From Clostridiales bacterium (GTDB lineage: Bacteria; Bacillota; Clostridia; Christensenellales; Aristaeellaceae): a DNA stretch of 20,117 bases. The notes beneath the pieces were generated by a model. That model saw nothing but the letters and a program-made list of their open reading frames with translations. It made no database searches and was not told where the DNA came from. Positions 13,970 to 20,117 of this stretch are shown piece after piece (position 1 is the stretch's first letter; every line of letters starts with the position of its first letter). Position numbers and translations under genes: made by a program. The stretch is from NCBI GenBank assembly GCA_004556545.1, contig SFGO01000065.1:1-20117 (forward strand), in the 5' to 3' direction.

Positions 13970-14012
13970 AAACGGCAGGCTCAGAATTGTAAGGATCCTG
14001 AGCCTGCCGTTT
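13970..14012 (-). terminator. Strong intrinsic terminator, best read leftward
   Basis: Perfect 15-bp stem (13970-13984 with 13998-14012) and a 13-nt loop. On the minus strand it is followed by GCCGTTTTATTCTTTTATTC, a good U tract. It stands downstream of the frameshifted leftward remnant at 14070-14232, so it probably once terminated that gene. Confidence 0.8.
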
Positions 14013-14069
14013 CTGTCCTGCACAGTGTTATTTGGCGGAGTGTTTTCTGCTCAAGCGTTTCCGTTGGCG

Positions 14070-14232
14070 TTATTCCACGACGCCGCCTTCAACTACAAGG
14101 CTGTCCAGATTCACGGCGTCGCCGTAAACCATCCTTGAGCGTCGCATCGAAATCGGTATGGAAGAAGCTCTGCCCGGCCAGATTGAAGTCAAGAATGTTC
14201 GATAAGATTTCACAAAAGTGCAAGCACCGCAT
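14070..14232 (-). pseudogene. Frameshifted C-terminal remnant of an unrecognised protein
   Basis: On the minus strand a frame from 14232 reads ...ILSNILDFNLAGQSFFHTDF... and continues DATLKDG; a shift of one base near 14130 gives MVYGDAVNLDSLVVEGGVVE and a TAA stop. Both pieces look like protein rather than random translation, and they join at KDG. The terminator 58 nt downstream supports a former gene end. I do not recognise the family. With the AraC stub it makes this intergenic region look like gene debris. Confidence 0.35.
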
Positions 14233-14294
14233 CGTCTTTATGCGGCCTTAATTTCAAACGTGATGTTCTTAGGCCATCTTAAAGCGGGTTCTGG

Positions 14295-14300
14295 TATGAT
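14295..14300 (+). promoter_or_regulatory. Extended -10 promoter of the ktr genes
   Basis: TGG-TATGAT gives an extended -10 element 30 nt before the ktrB start codon. No good -35 was found at normal spacing, which is tolerated by extended -10 promoters. No c-di-AMP riboswitch (ydaO/yuaA type) was recognised in the leader. Confidence 0.5.
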
Positions 14301-14329
14301 ACAGAAAACCGTACAGAAGGAGTCGACTT

Positions 14330-15670
14330 ATGCTGGAAAGAACCATTCGAATCAAACGCCGTCTGTCAACCTTTCAGATGATCGCGCTGGGCTTTGCGGG
14401 CGTGATACTGCTTGGAGCCCTGCTGCTGACGCTGCCGATTTCCGCCGCGGACAGGCGTATAACGCCGTTTGACGAATCGCTGTTTACCGCAACCTCCGCC
14501 GTATGCGTGACGGGACTGGTGGTACAGGACACAGGGAGCTACTGGTCCGGCTTTGGACAGACGGTAATTCTTGCGTTGATACAGATCGGCGGCCTGGGCG
14601 TGGTGACTGTGGCGGCGTCGTTCGCACTGCTTTCCGGACGGAAGATTTCCCTGATGCAGCGCAGCGCCATGCAGGATGCAATTTCTGCGCCGAAGGTGGG
14701 CGGAATTGTTCGGCTGACGCGGTTTATTCTGCGGGGCACCTTTCTGATCGAAGCGCTCGGCGCGGCCGCAATGCTCCCGGTGTTTTGCCGGGATTATGGC
14801 TGGCGCGGTGTTTGGCTGGCGGTATTTCATTCGGTTTCCGCGTTCTGCAATGCCGGCTTTGACATTTTGGGAAGCGGAAATCACCAGTATCCCTCCCTCA
14901 CCGGATACGCGCAGAATGCTGCCGTCAATATTACGATTATGCTGCTGATCGTGATTGGTGGCGTCGGCTTTCTGACGTGGGACGACATATGCGGGCATCG
15001 GCTGCACTTTCGGCGCTACAGGATGCAGAGCAAAGTGATCCTCACGACCACATTGCTGCTGATTGTTCTTCCAGCCATCTATTTCTTTTTCGCGGATTTT
15101 GCGGCGCTTCCGTCGGACGAACGGCTGCTGGCCGCGCTGTTTCAGTCGGTAACGCCGAGAACTGCGGGGTTCAACACCGTTGATCTCACTGCAATGACCG
15201 GTGCGTCTCAGGCGATCATGATCGGGCTGATGCTGATCGGCGGCTCCCCCGGATCCACAGCCGGCGGCATGAAGACCACCACGCTGGCGGTTCTGCTGGC
15301 CAACGCCTCAGCTTCTTTTCACAGGCAGGACAGCGCGCGGCTCTTTGGACGGAGAATCGATAATGAAGCCGTCCGAAATGCTGCGACGCTTCTGACGCTG
15401 TATCTGACGCTGTTCCTTGGCGGCGCAGTTTTAATCAGCGTTCTTGAAGGCCTGCCGCTGGCAAGCTGCTTGTACGAAACAGCGTCGGCGGTTGGAACAG
15501 TCGGATTGACGCTGGGCATTACCCCTCAGCTTCATATTCCTTCGAGGCTGGTGCTGATCGCGCTGATGTATCTGGGAAGAGTCGGCGGACTGACGCTCAT
15601 TTATGCGGCGTTGTCCGGCGAAAAAAAGAGCGCGGCGAAGCTGCCGCAGGAAAGAATTACCGTGGGATAA
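14330..15670 (+). CDS. ktrB: Potassium uptake protein, TrkH/KtrB family channel subunit
   Basis: A 446-residue membrane subunit of a K+ (or Na+/K+) transporter of the superfamily of K+ transporters, built from four M1-P-M2 units. The pore signatures are visible: TSAVCVTGLV at 55-64, SVSAFCNAGFD at 168-178, SVTPRTAGFNTVD at 273-285 and TASAVGTVGLTLG at 384-396. The gate region IGGSPGSTAGGMKTTT at 303-318 is also present. Length of about 445 fits KtrB better than the longer TrkH. AAGGAG lies 7 nt before the ATG. The regulatory partner ktrA follows 15 nt later. Confidence 0.92.
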   Translation: MLERTIRIKRRLSTFQMIALGFAGVILLGALLLTLPISAADRRITPFDESLFTATSAVCVTGLVVQDTGSYWSGFGQTVILALIQIGGLGVVTVAASFALLSGRKISLMQRSAMQDAISAPKVGGIVRLTRFILRGTFLIEALGAAAMLPVFCRDYGWRGVWLAVFHSVSAFCNAGFDILGSGNHQYPSLTGYAQNAAVNITIMLLIVIGGVGFLTWDDICGHRLHFRRYRMQSKVILTTTLLLIVLPAIYFFFADFAALPSDERLLAALFQSVTPRTAGFNTVDLTAMTGASQAIMIGLMLIGGSPGSTAGGMKTTTLAVLLANASASFHRQDSARLFGRRIDNEAVRNAATLLTLYLTLFLGGAVLISVLEGLPLASCLYETASAVGTVGLTLGITPQLHIPSRLVLIALMYLGRVGGLTLIYAALSGEKKSAAKLPQERITVG

Positions 15671-15685
15671 AGGGGGAAGCTTTCA

Positions 15686-16333
15686 ATGAAAAATATTTTG
15701 CTGATCGGTGCGGGACGCTTTGGCCGGCATATGGCGGAACAGCTGACACAGCTCGGCCATCAGGTGATGGCGGTAGACATAAACGAGGAGCGCATCAACG
15801 ATCTGCTGCCCTTCGTTACAAACGCCCAGATTGGAGACAGCACCAGCGAGGATTTCCTGCGTTCCCTGGGCGTCGCAAACTTCGACGTGTGCATCGTGAC
15901 CATCGGCGGAAGCTTTCAGAACTCGCTGGAAACGGCGTCGCTGCTCAAGGAACTGGGCGCACGATGCGTGGTTGCCCGCGCGGAACGCGATGTACAGGCA
16001 AAGTTTCTGCTTCGCAACGGCGCGGATCATGTGGTTTATCCTGAAAAGCAGGTTGCGAAATGGGCGGCGATTCGCTATGCGTCCGATCATATCTTTGATT
16101 TTATGGAAATCGATGATCAGCACGCGATCTTTGAGGTCGAAATTCCGGAATCATGGGCGGGGAAAACCATTGGAGAACTGGATGTTCGCCGGCGGTTTGG
16201 CATAAATATTCTCGGTGTAAAGCGCGTGGGTAAAACAGACGTCGCCGTCACCTCGGAAACGACGCTGCCCCGCGACGCAACCATTCTGGCGCTTGGAGAT
16301 TATAAGGCGCTGCACAAATGCTTCCACATCTGA
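15686..16333 (+). CDS. ktrA: Potassium uptake regulator, KtrA/TrkA family (RCK domains)
   Basis: A 215-residue cytoplasmic protein with an RCK_N Rossmann domain (IGAGRFGRH at 7-15, D31 at the end of the second strand, then IGDST at 49-53) and an RCK_C domain from about residue 130 (FEVEIPESWAGKTIGELDVRRRFGINILGVKR). Such proteins form a ring on KtrB that gates the channel with ATP/ADP or NAD(H), and RCK_C domains of some KtrA proteins bind c-di-AMP. The length fits one-RCK KtrA proteins (about 220). AAAGGGGG precedes the ATG. Operon position directly behind ktrB supports the assignment. Confidence 0.93.
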   Translation: MKNILLIGAGRFGRHMAEQLTQLGHQVMAVDINEERINDLLPFVTNAQIGDSTSEDFLRSLGVANFDVCIVTIGGSFQNSLETASLLKELGARCVVARAERDVQAKFLLRNGADHVVYPEKQVAKWAAIRYASDHIFDFMEIDDQHAIFEVEIPESWAGKTIGELDVRRRFGINILGVKRVGKTDVAVTSETTLPRDATILALGDYKALHKCFHI

Positions 16334-16350
16334 AACGGCGGTGACCATCA

Positions 16351-16632
16351 GTGATCGATGCGGTTCTGTGCATGACTGTATTGGCGGCAGTTTTATTTGG
16401 ATGGTTTTTGATGAAGCGACTGGATCGCTTTCTCGATGAAAACCAGAAGCGGATTTTTCAGGAAGAAACGCAGCGCCCGGAACCGTCCTGCGTGGTTCTG
16501 GAGGGAACGACGCCCAGTGAAACGCTGGAGGAGCAGCGGCGCGTCTTCTGTGCAAGCCATGCGCGAGTGAAAATTCTGATCTATGATCCGGAGCGCTTTT
16601 GTCCCCTGCAGGCAGAGGTTGAGAAGCGGTAG
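16351..16632 (+). CDS. Small single-pass membrane protein of unknown function in the ktr operon
   Basis: A 93-residue protein starting at GTG, with GGCGGTGA about 8-10 nt upstream, 17 nt after ktrA. Residues 4-22 (AVLCMTVLAAVLFGWFL) form one hydrophobic helix; the rest is a charged cytoplasmic-type segment (MKRLDRFLDENQKRIFQEE) followed by an EQRRVFCASHARVKILIYDPER end. I recognise no family. The conserved-looking position between Ktr genes and a KdpD-type kinase hints at a membrane accessory protein for K+ uptake or sensing, a role inferred only from context. Confidence 0.7.
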   Translation: MIDAVLCMTVLAAVLFGWFLMKRLDRFLDENQKRIFQEETQRPEPSCVVLEGTTPSETLEEQRRVFCASHARVKILIYDPERFCPLQAEVEKR

Positions 16633-16652
16633 AAGCGTTCACATTTCCGTGC

Positions 16653-16658
16653 TATAAT
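16653..16658 (+). promoter_or_regulatory. Probable internal promoter before the KdpD-like kinase
   Basis: TGC-TATAAT is a perfect extended -10 element, 23 nt before the kinase start codon. The matching -35 position is weak (TAGAAG). It would allow the two-component genes to be expressed apart from ktrB and ktrA. Confidence 0.55.
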
Positions 16659-16681
16659 AGGGGCGAAAAGGCGGTGAGATT

Positions 16682-18658
16682 ATGCGGAAAATGTCCGGCG
16701 ATCGACAGAACGAGCATATTCTGGTATGTCTGTCCTCTTCTCCTTCCAATGAGCGCATTGTGTGTACGGCGGCACAAATGGCGCGCGCCTTCGGCGGCAA
16801 TCTTACCGCGCTATATGTACAGACGCCCGACGCCGCAGGCATGAACGCAGAAGATCGGTCGCGCCTTCAGGCGAATACCCTCCTTGCGGAGCGGCTCGGT
16901 GCGGAAATTGTCACCACCCATGGTGAAGATGTGGCGACACAGATTGCGGAATACGCACGGCTTTCCGGCGCGACCAGAGTGATCATCGGACGAAGTGTTG
17001 CGCGGCGGCGTCATTTTTGGAGCAGACCGACGCTGACGGAACGCCTGATCGAGCTTGCACCCCAACTGGATATTTACATCATTCCGGACGCGGAGGTTTA
17101 TCGTCTCCGGCACAGAATAAGGCACAGTTGTACGAACATGCCAGGCATCCGGGATCTTGCGCTGACGATGGGACTCCTGTCCGCCGCAACGGCGGTCGGC
17201 TGGATGTTTGCCCACTGGGGATTCACAGACGCGAATATCATCGCGGTATACCTTCTGGCCGTTCTGCTGACGTCGGTTTTTACCAGCGGTTATTTCTGCG
17301 GCGCGCTTGCTTCCATTCTGAGCGTGGTTCTGTTTAACTTTTTTCTCACGGAACCGCATCTTTCACTGCGCGCTTACGATACGGGTTATCCCGTCACCTT
17401 TGCAGTAATGCTGTGTTCGGCGCTTCTGACCGGTACGCTGGCGGCAAAGCTGAAGGCGCACGCGCAGCTTTCCGCGCGAGACGCATATCGGACGAAAATC
17501 CTGTTCGACACGAATCAGAGGCTTCAGAAGGCGCAGTCGCCCGGCGAAATCTATCAGTCAACCGCGGCGCAGCTGCAGCGGCTTCTGCAGTGCGACCTTC
17601 TGATTTATCCGGCGCAGAACGGGGCGCTTTCTTCCGGAATCCTGTATCCGGCGGGAGGTGGCGCTCCTTGCGATATATCGCCGGCAGATGAAGAACGGGA
17701 GGTCGTCTGCTGGGTTTGGGAAAATCGCAGACGTGCCGGTGCGACAACTGGCCAGTATTCGAATGCGCGCCGGCTGTATCTTGCCATTCGCACCGCTCAG
17801 CAGGTTTACGGCGTGATCGGCGTTTTTGTGGACAGGCAGACGCCGATAGACGCGTTTGCCTATAGCATTCTTCTCTCTATCCTCGGCGAGTGCGCGCTGG
17901 CGCTGGAAAGCCTGCGCAACGCGGAGGAAAAGGAAAAAGCCGCCGTACTCGCCAAGAACGAGCAGCTCCGTGCCAATCTTCTCCGCTCCATTTCACACGA
18001 TCTGCGAACGCCGCTGACCTCAATTTCCGGCAACGCGGATACGCTGATACACAGCTTCGAAGCTTTGGACTGTGCGACGCGGATGCGGATTTTTACGGAT
18101 ATTTATGACGACGCGCAGTGGCTGACGGAGCTTGTGGAAAATCTTCTTTCCATTACCAAAATGGCTGACGGGAGCGTCAAACTGCATTTGTCCGATCAGG
18201 TCGCGGAGGACGTCGTTTCAGAAGCGCTTCGGCATATCGACCGCAGATGTTCGGAACATCCTGTTACGACGGATTGCGGCGATGAACCGCTGCTGATACG
18301 GGTGGATGCAAGGCTGATCGTTCAGGTGCTGGTGAATCTTGTAAATAACGCCATCAAGTATACGCCGCCGGGTTCGGAGATTCATGTCGCGGTGCTGCGT
18401 CGGGACGGTGCTGCCGTGTTTCAGGTCAGCGACCATGGCCCGGGTATTCCGGATGCACTGAAGGAGCGCGTATTTGAAATGTTCTTTACCGGTGATAACG
18501 CCGTCGGCGACAGCCGGCGCAGCCTCGGTCTGGGGCTTGCACTCTGCCGCGCCATTGTTCACGCTCATGGCGGAACAATTTCTCTGACGGACAACGTTCC
18601 CCACGGCTGTGTTTTTTCCTTTACAGTACCGCTCAGTGAGGTGAATTTGAATGAATAA
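16682..18658 (+). CDS. kdpD: KdpD-like osmosensitive potassium sensor histidine kinase, Usp-type N-terminus
   Basis: A 658-residue sensor kinase. Domains in order: universal-stress-protein-like domain (about 10-137; ILVCLSSSP at the start, VIIGRS near 100), four transmembrane helices of the DUF4118 type (about 155-255), a GAF-like region (about 285-405), HisKA with SISHDLRTPLTSISGN (H439), and HATPase_c with N555, DHGPGIP at 584-590 and GLGLAL at 616-621. Full-length KdpD is about 890 residues because it begins with a ~210-residue Walker-type KdpD domain, which is absent here. The start has AAGGCGGTGA upstream. It overlaps the regulator gene by 8 nt, so the two are co-translated. With no kdpFABC nearby, its target is probably the ktr genes. 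Confidence 0.9.
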   Translation: MRKMSGDRQNEHILVCLSSSPSNERIVCTAAQMARAFGGNLTALYVQTPDAAGMNAEDRSRLQANTLLAERLGAEIVTTHGEDVATQIAEYARLSGATRVIIGRSVARRRHFWSRPTLTERLIELAPQLDIYIIPDAEVYRLRHRIRHSCTNMPGIRDLALTMGLLSAATAVGWMFAHWGFTDANIIAVYLLAVLLTSVFTSGYFCGALASILSVVLFNFFLTEPHLSLRAYDTGYPVTFAVMLCSALLTGTLAAKLKAHAQLSARDAYRTKILFDTNQRLQKAQSPGEIYQSTAAQLQRLLQCDLLIYPAQNGALSSGILYPAGGGAPCDISPADEEREVVCWVWENRRRAGATTGQYSNARRLYLAIRTAQQVYGVIGVFVDRQTPIDAFAYSILLSILGECALALESLRNAEEKEKAAVLAKNEQLRANLLRSISHDLRTPLTSISGNADTLIHSFEALDCATRMRIFTDIYDDAQWLTELVENLLSITKMADGSVKLHLSDQVAEDVVSEALRHIDRRCSEHPVTTDCGDEPLLIRVDARLIVQVLVNLVNNAIKYTPPGSEIHVAVLRRDGAAVFQVSDHGPGIPDALKERVFEMFFTGDNAVGDSRRSLGLGLALCRAIVHAHGGTISLTDNVPHGCVFSFTVPLSEVNLNE

Positions 18659-19331
18659 ACCCCTGATTCTCGTGGTAGAAGACGACGCGCCGGTGCGCAG
18701 CCTGATTGCTACGACGCTGAAAACGCATGACTATAAGTATCTTTCCGCGCAAAACGGCGCAGGCGCCATAACGGAAGCGCTGTCGCATAATCCGGACGTC
18801 GTATTGCTGGATCTGGGCCTTCCTGATATGGACGGTGTGGACGTGATTCGGAAAATTCGCTCCTGGTCCAATATGCCAATCATCGTTATCAGCGCACGAA
18901 CGGAGGATTCCGACAAGATTGAAGCGCTGGACGCGGGCGCGGACGATTATCTGACCAAGCCATTTTCCGTAGAGGAGCTGCTGGCGCGGCTGCGCGTAAC
19001 GCAGCGCCGGCTGGCGCTGATGAAGACGGATTTTGCGCAGGAGTCGCCGGTTTTTATGAACGGCGCGCTGAAAATCGACTACGCTGCAGGTTGCGCTTTC
19101 CTTGATGGAGAGGAACTGCACCTGACGCCGATTGAGTATAAGCTGCTGTGCCTGCTCTCTCGGAATGTAGGCAGGGTTCTGACACATACCTATATCACGC
19201 AGCAGATTTGGGGCAGCAGCTGGGAAAACGACGTTGCCTCCCTGCGGGTGTTCATGGCCACGCTGCGCAAAAAGCTGGAACGCGGCGGGAAAAAGCAGCA
19301 GTATATTCAAACGCAGCTGAAGGTGGATTGA
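18651..19331 (+). CDS. kdpE: KdpE-like response regulator with an altered C-terminus
   Basis: A 226-residue OmpR/PhoB-type regulator. Receiver: acidic pair E10-D11-D12, phospho-acceptor D54 in VVLLDLGLPDMDG, SAR at 81-83 and K103 in LTKPF. The C-terminal winged helix is intact through HLTPIEYKLLCLL, RVLTHTYITQQIWG and SLRVFMATLRKKLE. The usual KdpE end (YI-T-x-GVGYRM) is broken: after YIQT the protein reads QLKVD and stops, and recombinase-like sequence follows in the same frame. The final beta strand of the wing is therefore replaced, which could affect DNA binding. GAGGTGA precedes the ATG, inside kdpD. Confidence 0.9.
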   Translation: MNKPLILVVEDDAPVRSLIATTLKTHDYKYLSAQNGAGAITEALSHNPDVVLLDLGLPDMDGVDVIRKIRSWSNMPIIVISARTEDSDKIEALDAGADDYLTKPFSVEELLARLRVTQRRLALMKTDFAQESPVFMNGALKIDYAAGCAFLDGEELHLTPIEYKLLCLLSRNVGRVLTHTYITQQIWGSSWENDVASLRVFMATLRKKLERGGKKQQYIQTQLKVD

Positions 19332-19529
19332 GCGGGCAGATCGCGAGAAAGGAAGGCAGAACGTCGGCAGCGCATCGAGATATTCCTTTATATGCTGGAA
19401 GAGCAGAAAGAGTGCGTGGAATTCGAGCCGGGGGCGTTCGTGGCGCTGGTGGATAAGGTGATCATCCAACACGACGGACACATGGGGTTCTGTTTCAGAA
19501 ACGGAATGAAATGTGAGTATCCACAATAA
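19332..19529 (+). pseudogene. C-terminal remnant of a serine recombinase
   Basis: In frame directly after the kdpE TGA, 65 codons run to a TAA with no start of their own. RSRERKAERRQRIEIFLYML, then EFEPGAFVALVDKVIIQHDG and FCFRNGMKCEY, match the C-terminal end of large serine recombinases (a basic helix, an RI--FL--L helix, and a final LVDKV-I/F-F-NG beta region). The catalytic and zinc-ribbon domains are missing. The remnant abuts kdpE exactly where its C-terminus is abnormal, indicating a past insertion or deletion event. Confidence 0.7.
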
Positions 19530-19546
19530 ATACTAATAACGAAAAG

Positions 19547-19589
19547 GCCTGATGGTCTGCTTATAATGCGGGCAATCAGGCGTTTCCTT
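19547..19589 (+). terminator. Possible terminator after the recombinase remnant
   Basis: GCCTGAT at 19547-19553 pairs with ATCAGGC at 19575-19581, loop 21 nt, followed by GTTTCCTTTT. The stem is short but the U-rich end is fair. It is the only candidate stop signal for the kdpDE transcript before the convergent gene. Confidence 0.5.
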
Positions 19590-19750
19590 TTAGCATCACA
19601 TTTACGATGACGTTGATCTTTATGCCGCAGTTTACTTTTCATGAGAAATGGTAAGAAAATACACAGAAATCCGAACAGATAAGGAACTGATTGCGCTTGG
19701 AAGACGTACCTTTTGTCTATCATGAATGATTCAGAGACATAACTTAATAT
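19590..19750. other. Intergenic remainder, nothing recognised
   Basis: No supported gene. A leftward open frame covering this region also runs antisense through the recombinase remnant and has no ribosome binding site, so it was not annotated. Confidence 0.4.
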
Positions 19751-19786
19751 AAAAGGGCAAGCATCAGAATGAGTGCTTGTCCTTTT
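19751..19786 (-). terminator. Bidirectional terminator of the leftward (p)ppGpp synthetase gene
   Basis: Arms 19751-19763 and 19774-19786 pair over 13 bp with one G-U wobble. On the minus strand CCCTTTTATATT follows. It begins 12 nt after the stop codon of the leftward gene. Confidence 0.8.
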
Positions 19787-19798
19787 ATACTTACTACA

Positions 19799-20117
19799 TT
19801 ACGTTAAGAGATGCAAAAGGCGCTCCATTTTGCTGTCCCACTCTCTGCTGGAATCGGCGCACTCTTTCAGTTCAGTTTCGATTTCAACATTTATCGGCAA
19901 GTTTTTCTTATAGCGGATGGTATGCTCAAGGCTTGCCCAGAAGTCCATAGCGATTGTACGGAGTTGTATCTCCACCGGCACATGGATTTCTTTTTCTGCA
20001 AAGAATACCGGCAGCCGAATCGTCAGGTGCAGACTGCGATAGCCATTTGGCTTAGGGTGTGAAATATAATCTTTCTCTGTGATGATTTCAATGTCAGACT
20101 GATTTTTTAAGCACTTT
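19799..20117 (-). CDS. Small alarmone (p)ppGpp synthetase, RelA/SpoT nucleotidyltransferase domain (5' end outside window)
   Basis: The 105 visible codons are the C-terminal half of a RelQ/RelP-type synthetase, which makes (p)ppGpp from GTP/GDP and ATP. HPKPNGYRSLHLTIRLP is the conserved synthetase GYRSLH motif, and VEIQLRTIAMDFWASLEH carries the catalytic/acceptor EIQLRT block, followed by IRYKKNLP and a helical tail with ELKECADSSREWDSKME that matches RelQ-type small synthetases. There is no TGS or ACT domain, since the gene ends about 45 residues after that block. The N-terminal ATP-binding part lies beyond the right edge. The annotation as small synthetase is firm; RelQ versus RelP is not decided. 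Confidence 0.88.
   Translation of the reverse strand, partial: KCLKNQSDIEIITEKDYISHPKPNGYRSLHLTIRLPVFFAEKEIHVPVEIQLRTIAMDFWASLEHTIRYKKNLPINVEIETELKECADSSREWDSKMERLLHLLT

Noticed and set aside
13802..14023. Leftward 73-codon frame across the 40-bp repeat
   Set aside because: It translates the tandem repeat and the terminator hairpin, and has no ribosome binding site.
19388..19723. Leftward 111-codon frame near the right end
   Set aside because: Its second half is antisense to the recombinase remnant and the first half has no recognisable feature or ribosome binding site.

Overview
The window looks like a chromosomal piece of a fairly GC-rich Gram-positive anaerobe of the class Clostridia, probably an uncultured gut member of the Oscillospirales/Christensenellales type. 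That placement is inferred from the paired glgC/glgD genes, strong AGGAGG-type ribosome binding sites, the KtrB/KtrA system and a RelQ-like protein; no rRNA or tRNA gene is present to fix the taxon.

Layout. 1-2100: the 3' tail of a transposase-like gene, a long gene-poor stretch, an unrecognised leftward gene (possibly a permuted papain-like thiol hydrolase), an 80-bp tandem repeat and a small exported, membrane-anchored protein. 2300-7300: a rightward operon glgC-glgD-glgA plus a TIM-barrel sugar phosphate isomerase/epimerase, with a TATAAT promoter in front and a strong terminator behind. 7271-8840: two monocistronic genes (DUF4375 and YitT families), each preceded by a copy of the same ~100-bp terminator-plus-promoter block. 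8849-9136: a near-perfect promoter, a ~115-nt structured non-coding transcript with its own terminator, and then a collapsed ORF stub, an order like that of type III toxin-antitoxin loci. 9314-13662: a leftward five-gene operon (BadF-type kinase, two SIS-domain proteins, TIM-barrel isomerase, Gfo/Idh/MocA dehydrogenase), probably for catabolism of an amino sugar or related sugar. 13700-14290: a gene graveyard with an AraC stub, a perfect 40-bp tandem duplication and a frameshifted remnant. 14295-19331: potassium uptake, ktrB-ktrA-small membrane protein, then a KdpD-like sensor kinase and KdpE-like regulator. 19332-20117: a serine-recombinase tail abutting kdpE, then the 3' part of a leftward (p)ppGpp synthetase gene.

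How the genes work together. GlgC and GlgD should make ADP-glucose and GlgA should polymerise it to glycogen; branching enzyme and phosphorylase are not in the window. The leftward operon holds kinase, isomerase and oxidoreductase chemistry but no transporter, and its neighbouring AraC regulator survives only as a C-terminal stub. The KdpD/KdpE pair sits directly behind Ktr uptake genes with no kdpFABC ATPase in view, so Ktr is the likeliest local target.

The best candidates for something undescribed are the promoter-ncRNA-terminator-stub locus near 8.9 kb, the duplicated terminator/promoter block around the DUF4375 gene, and the lysine-rich tail on glycogen synthase.
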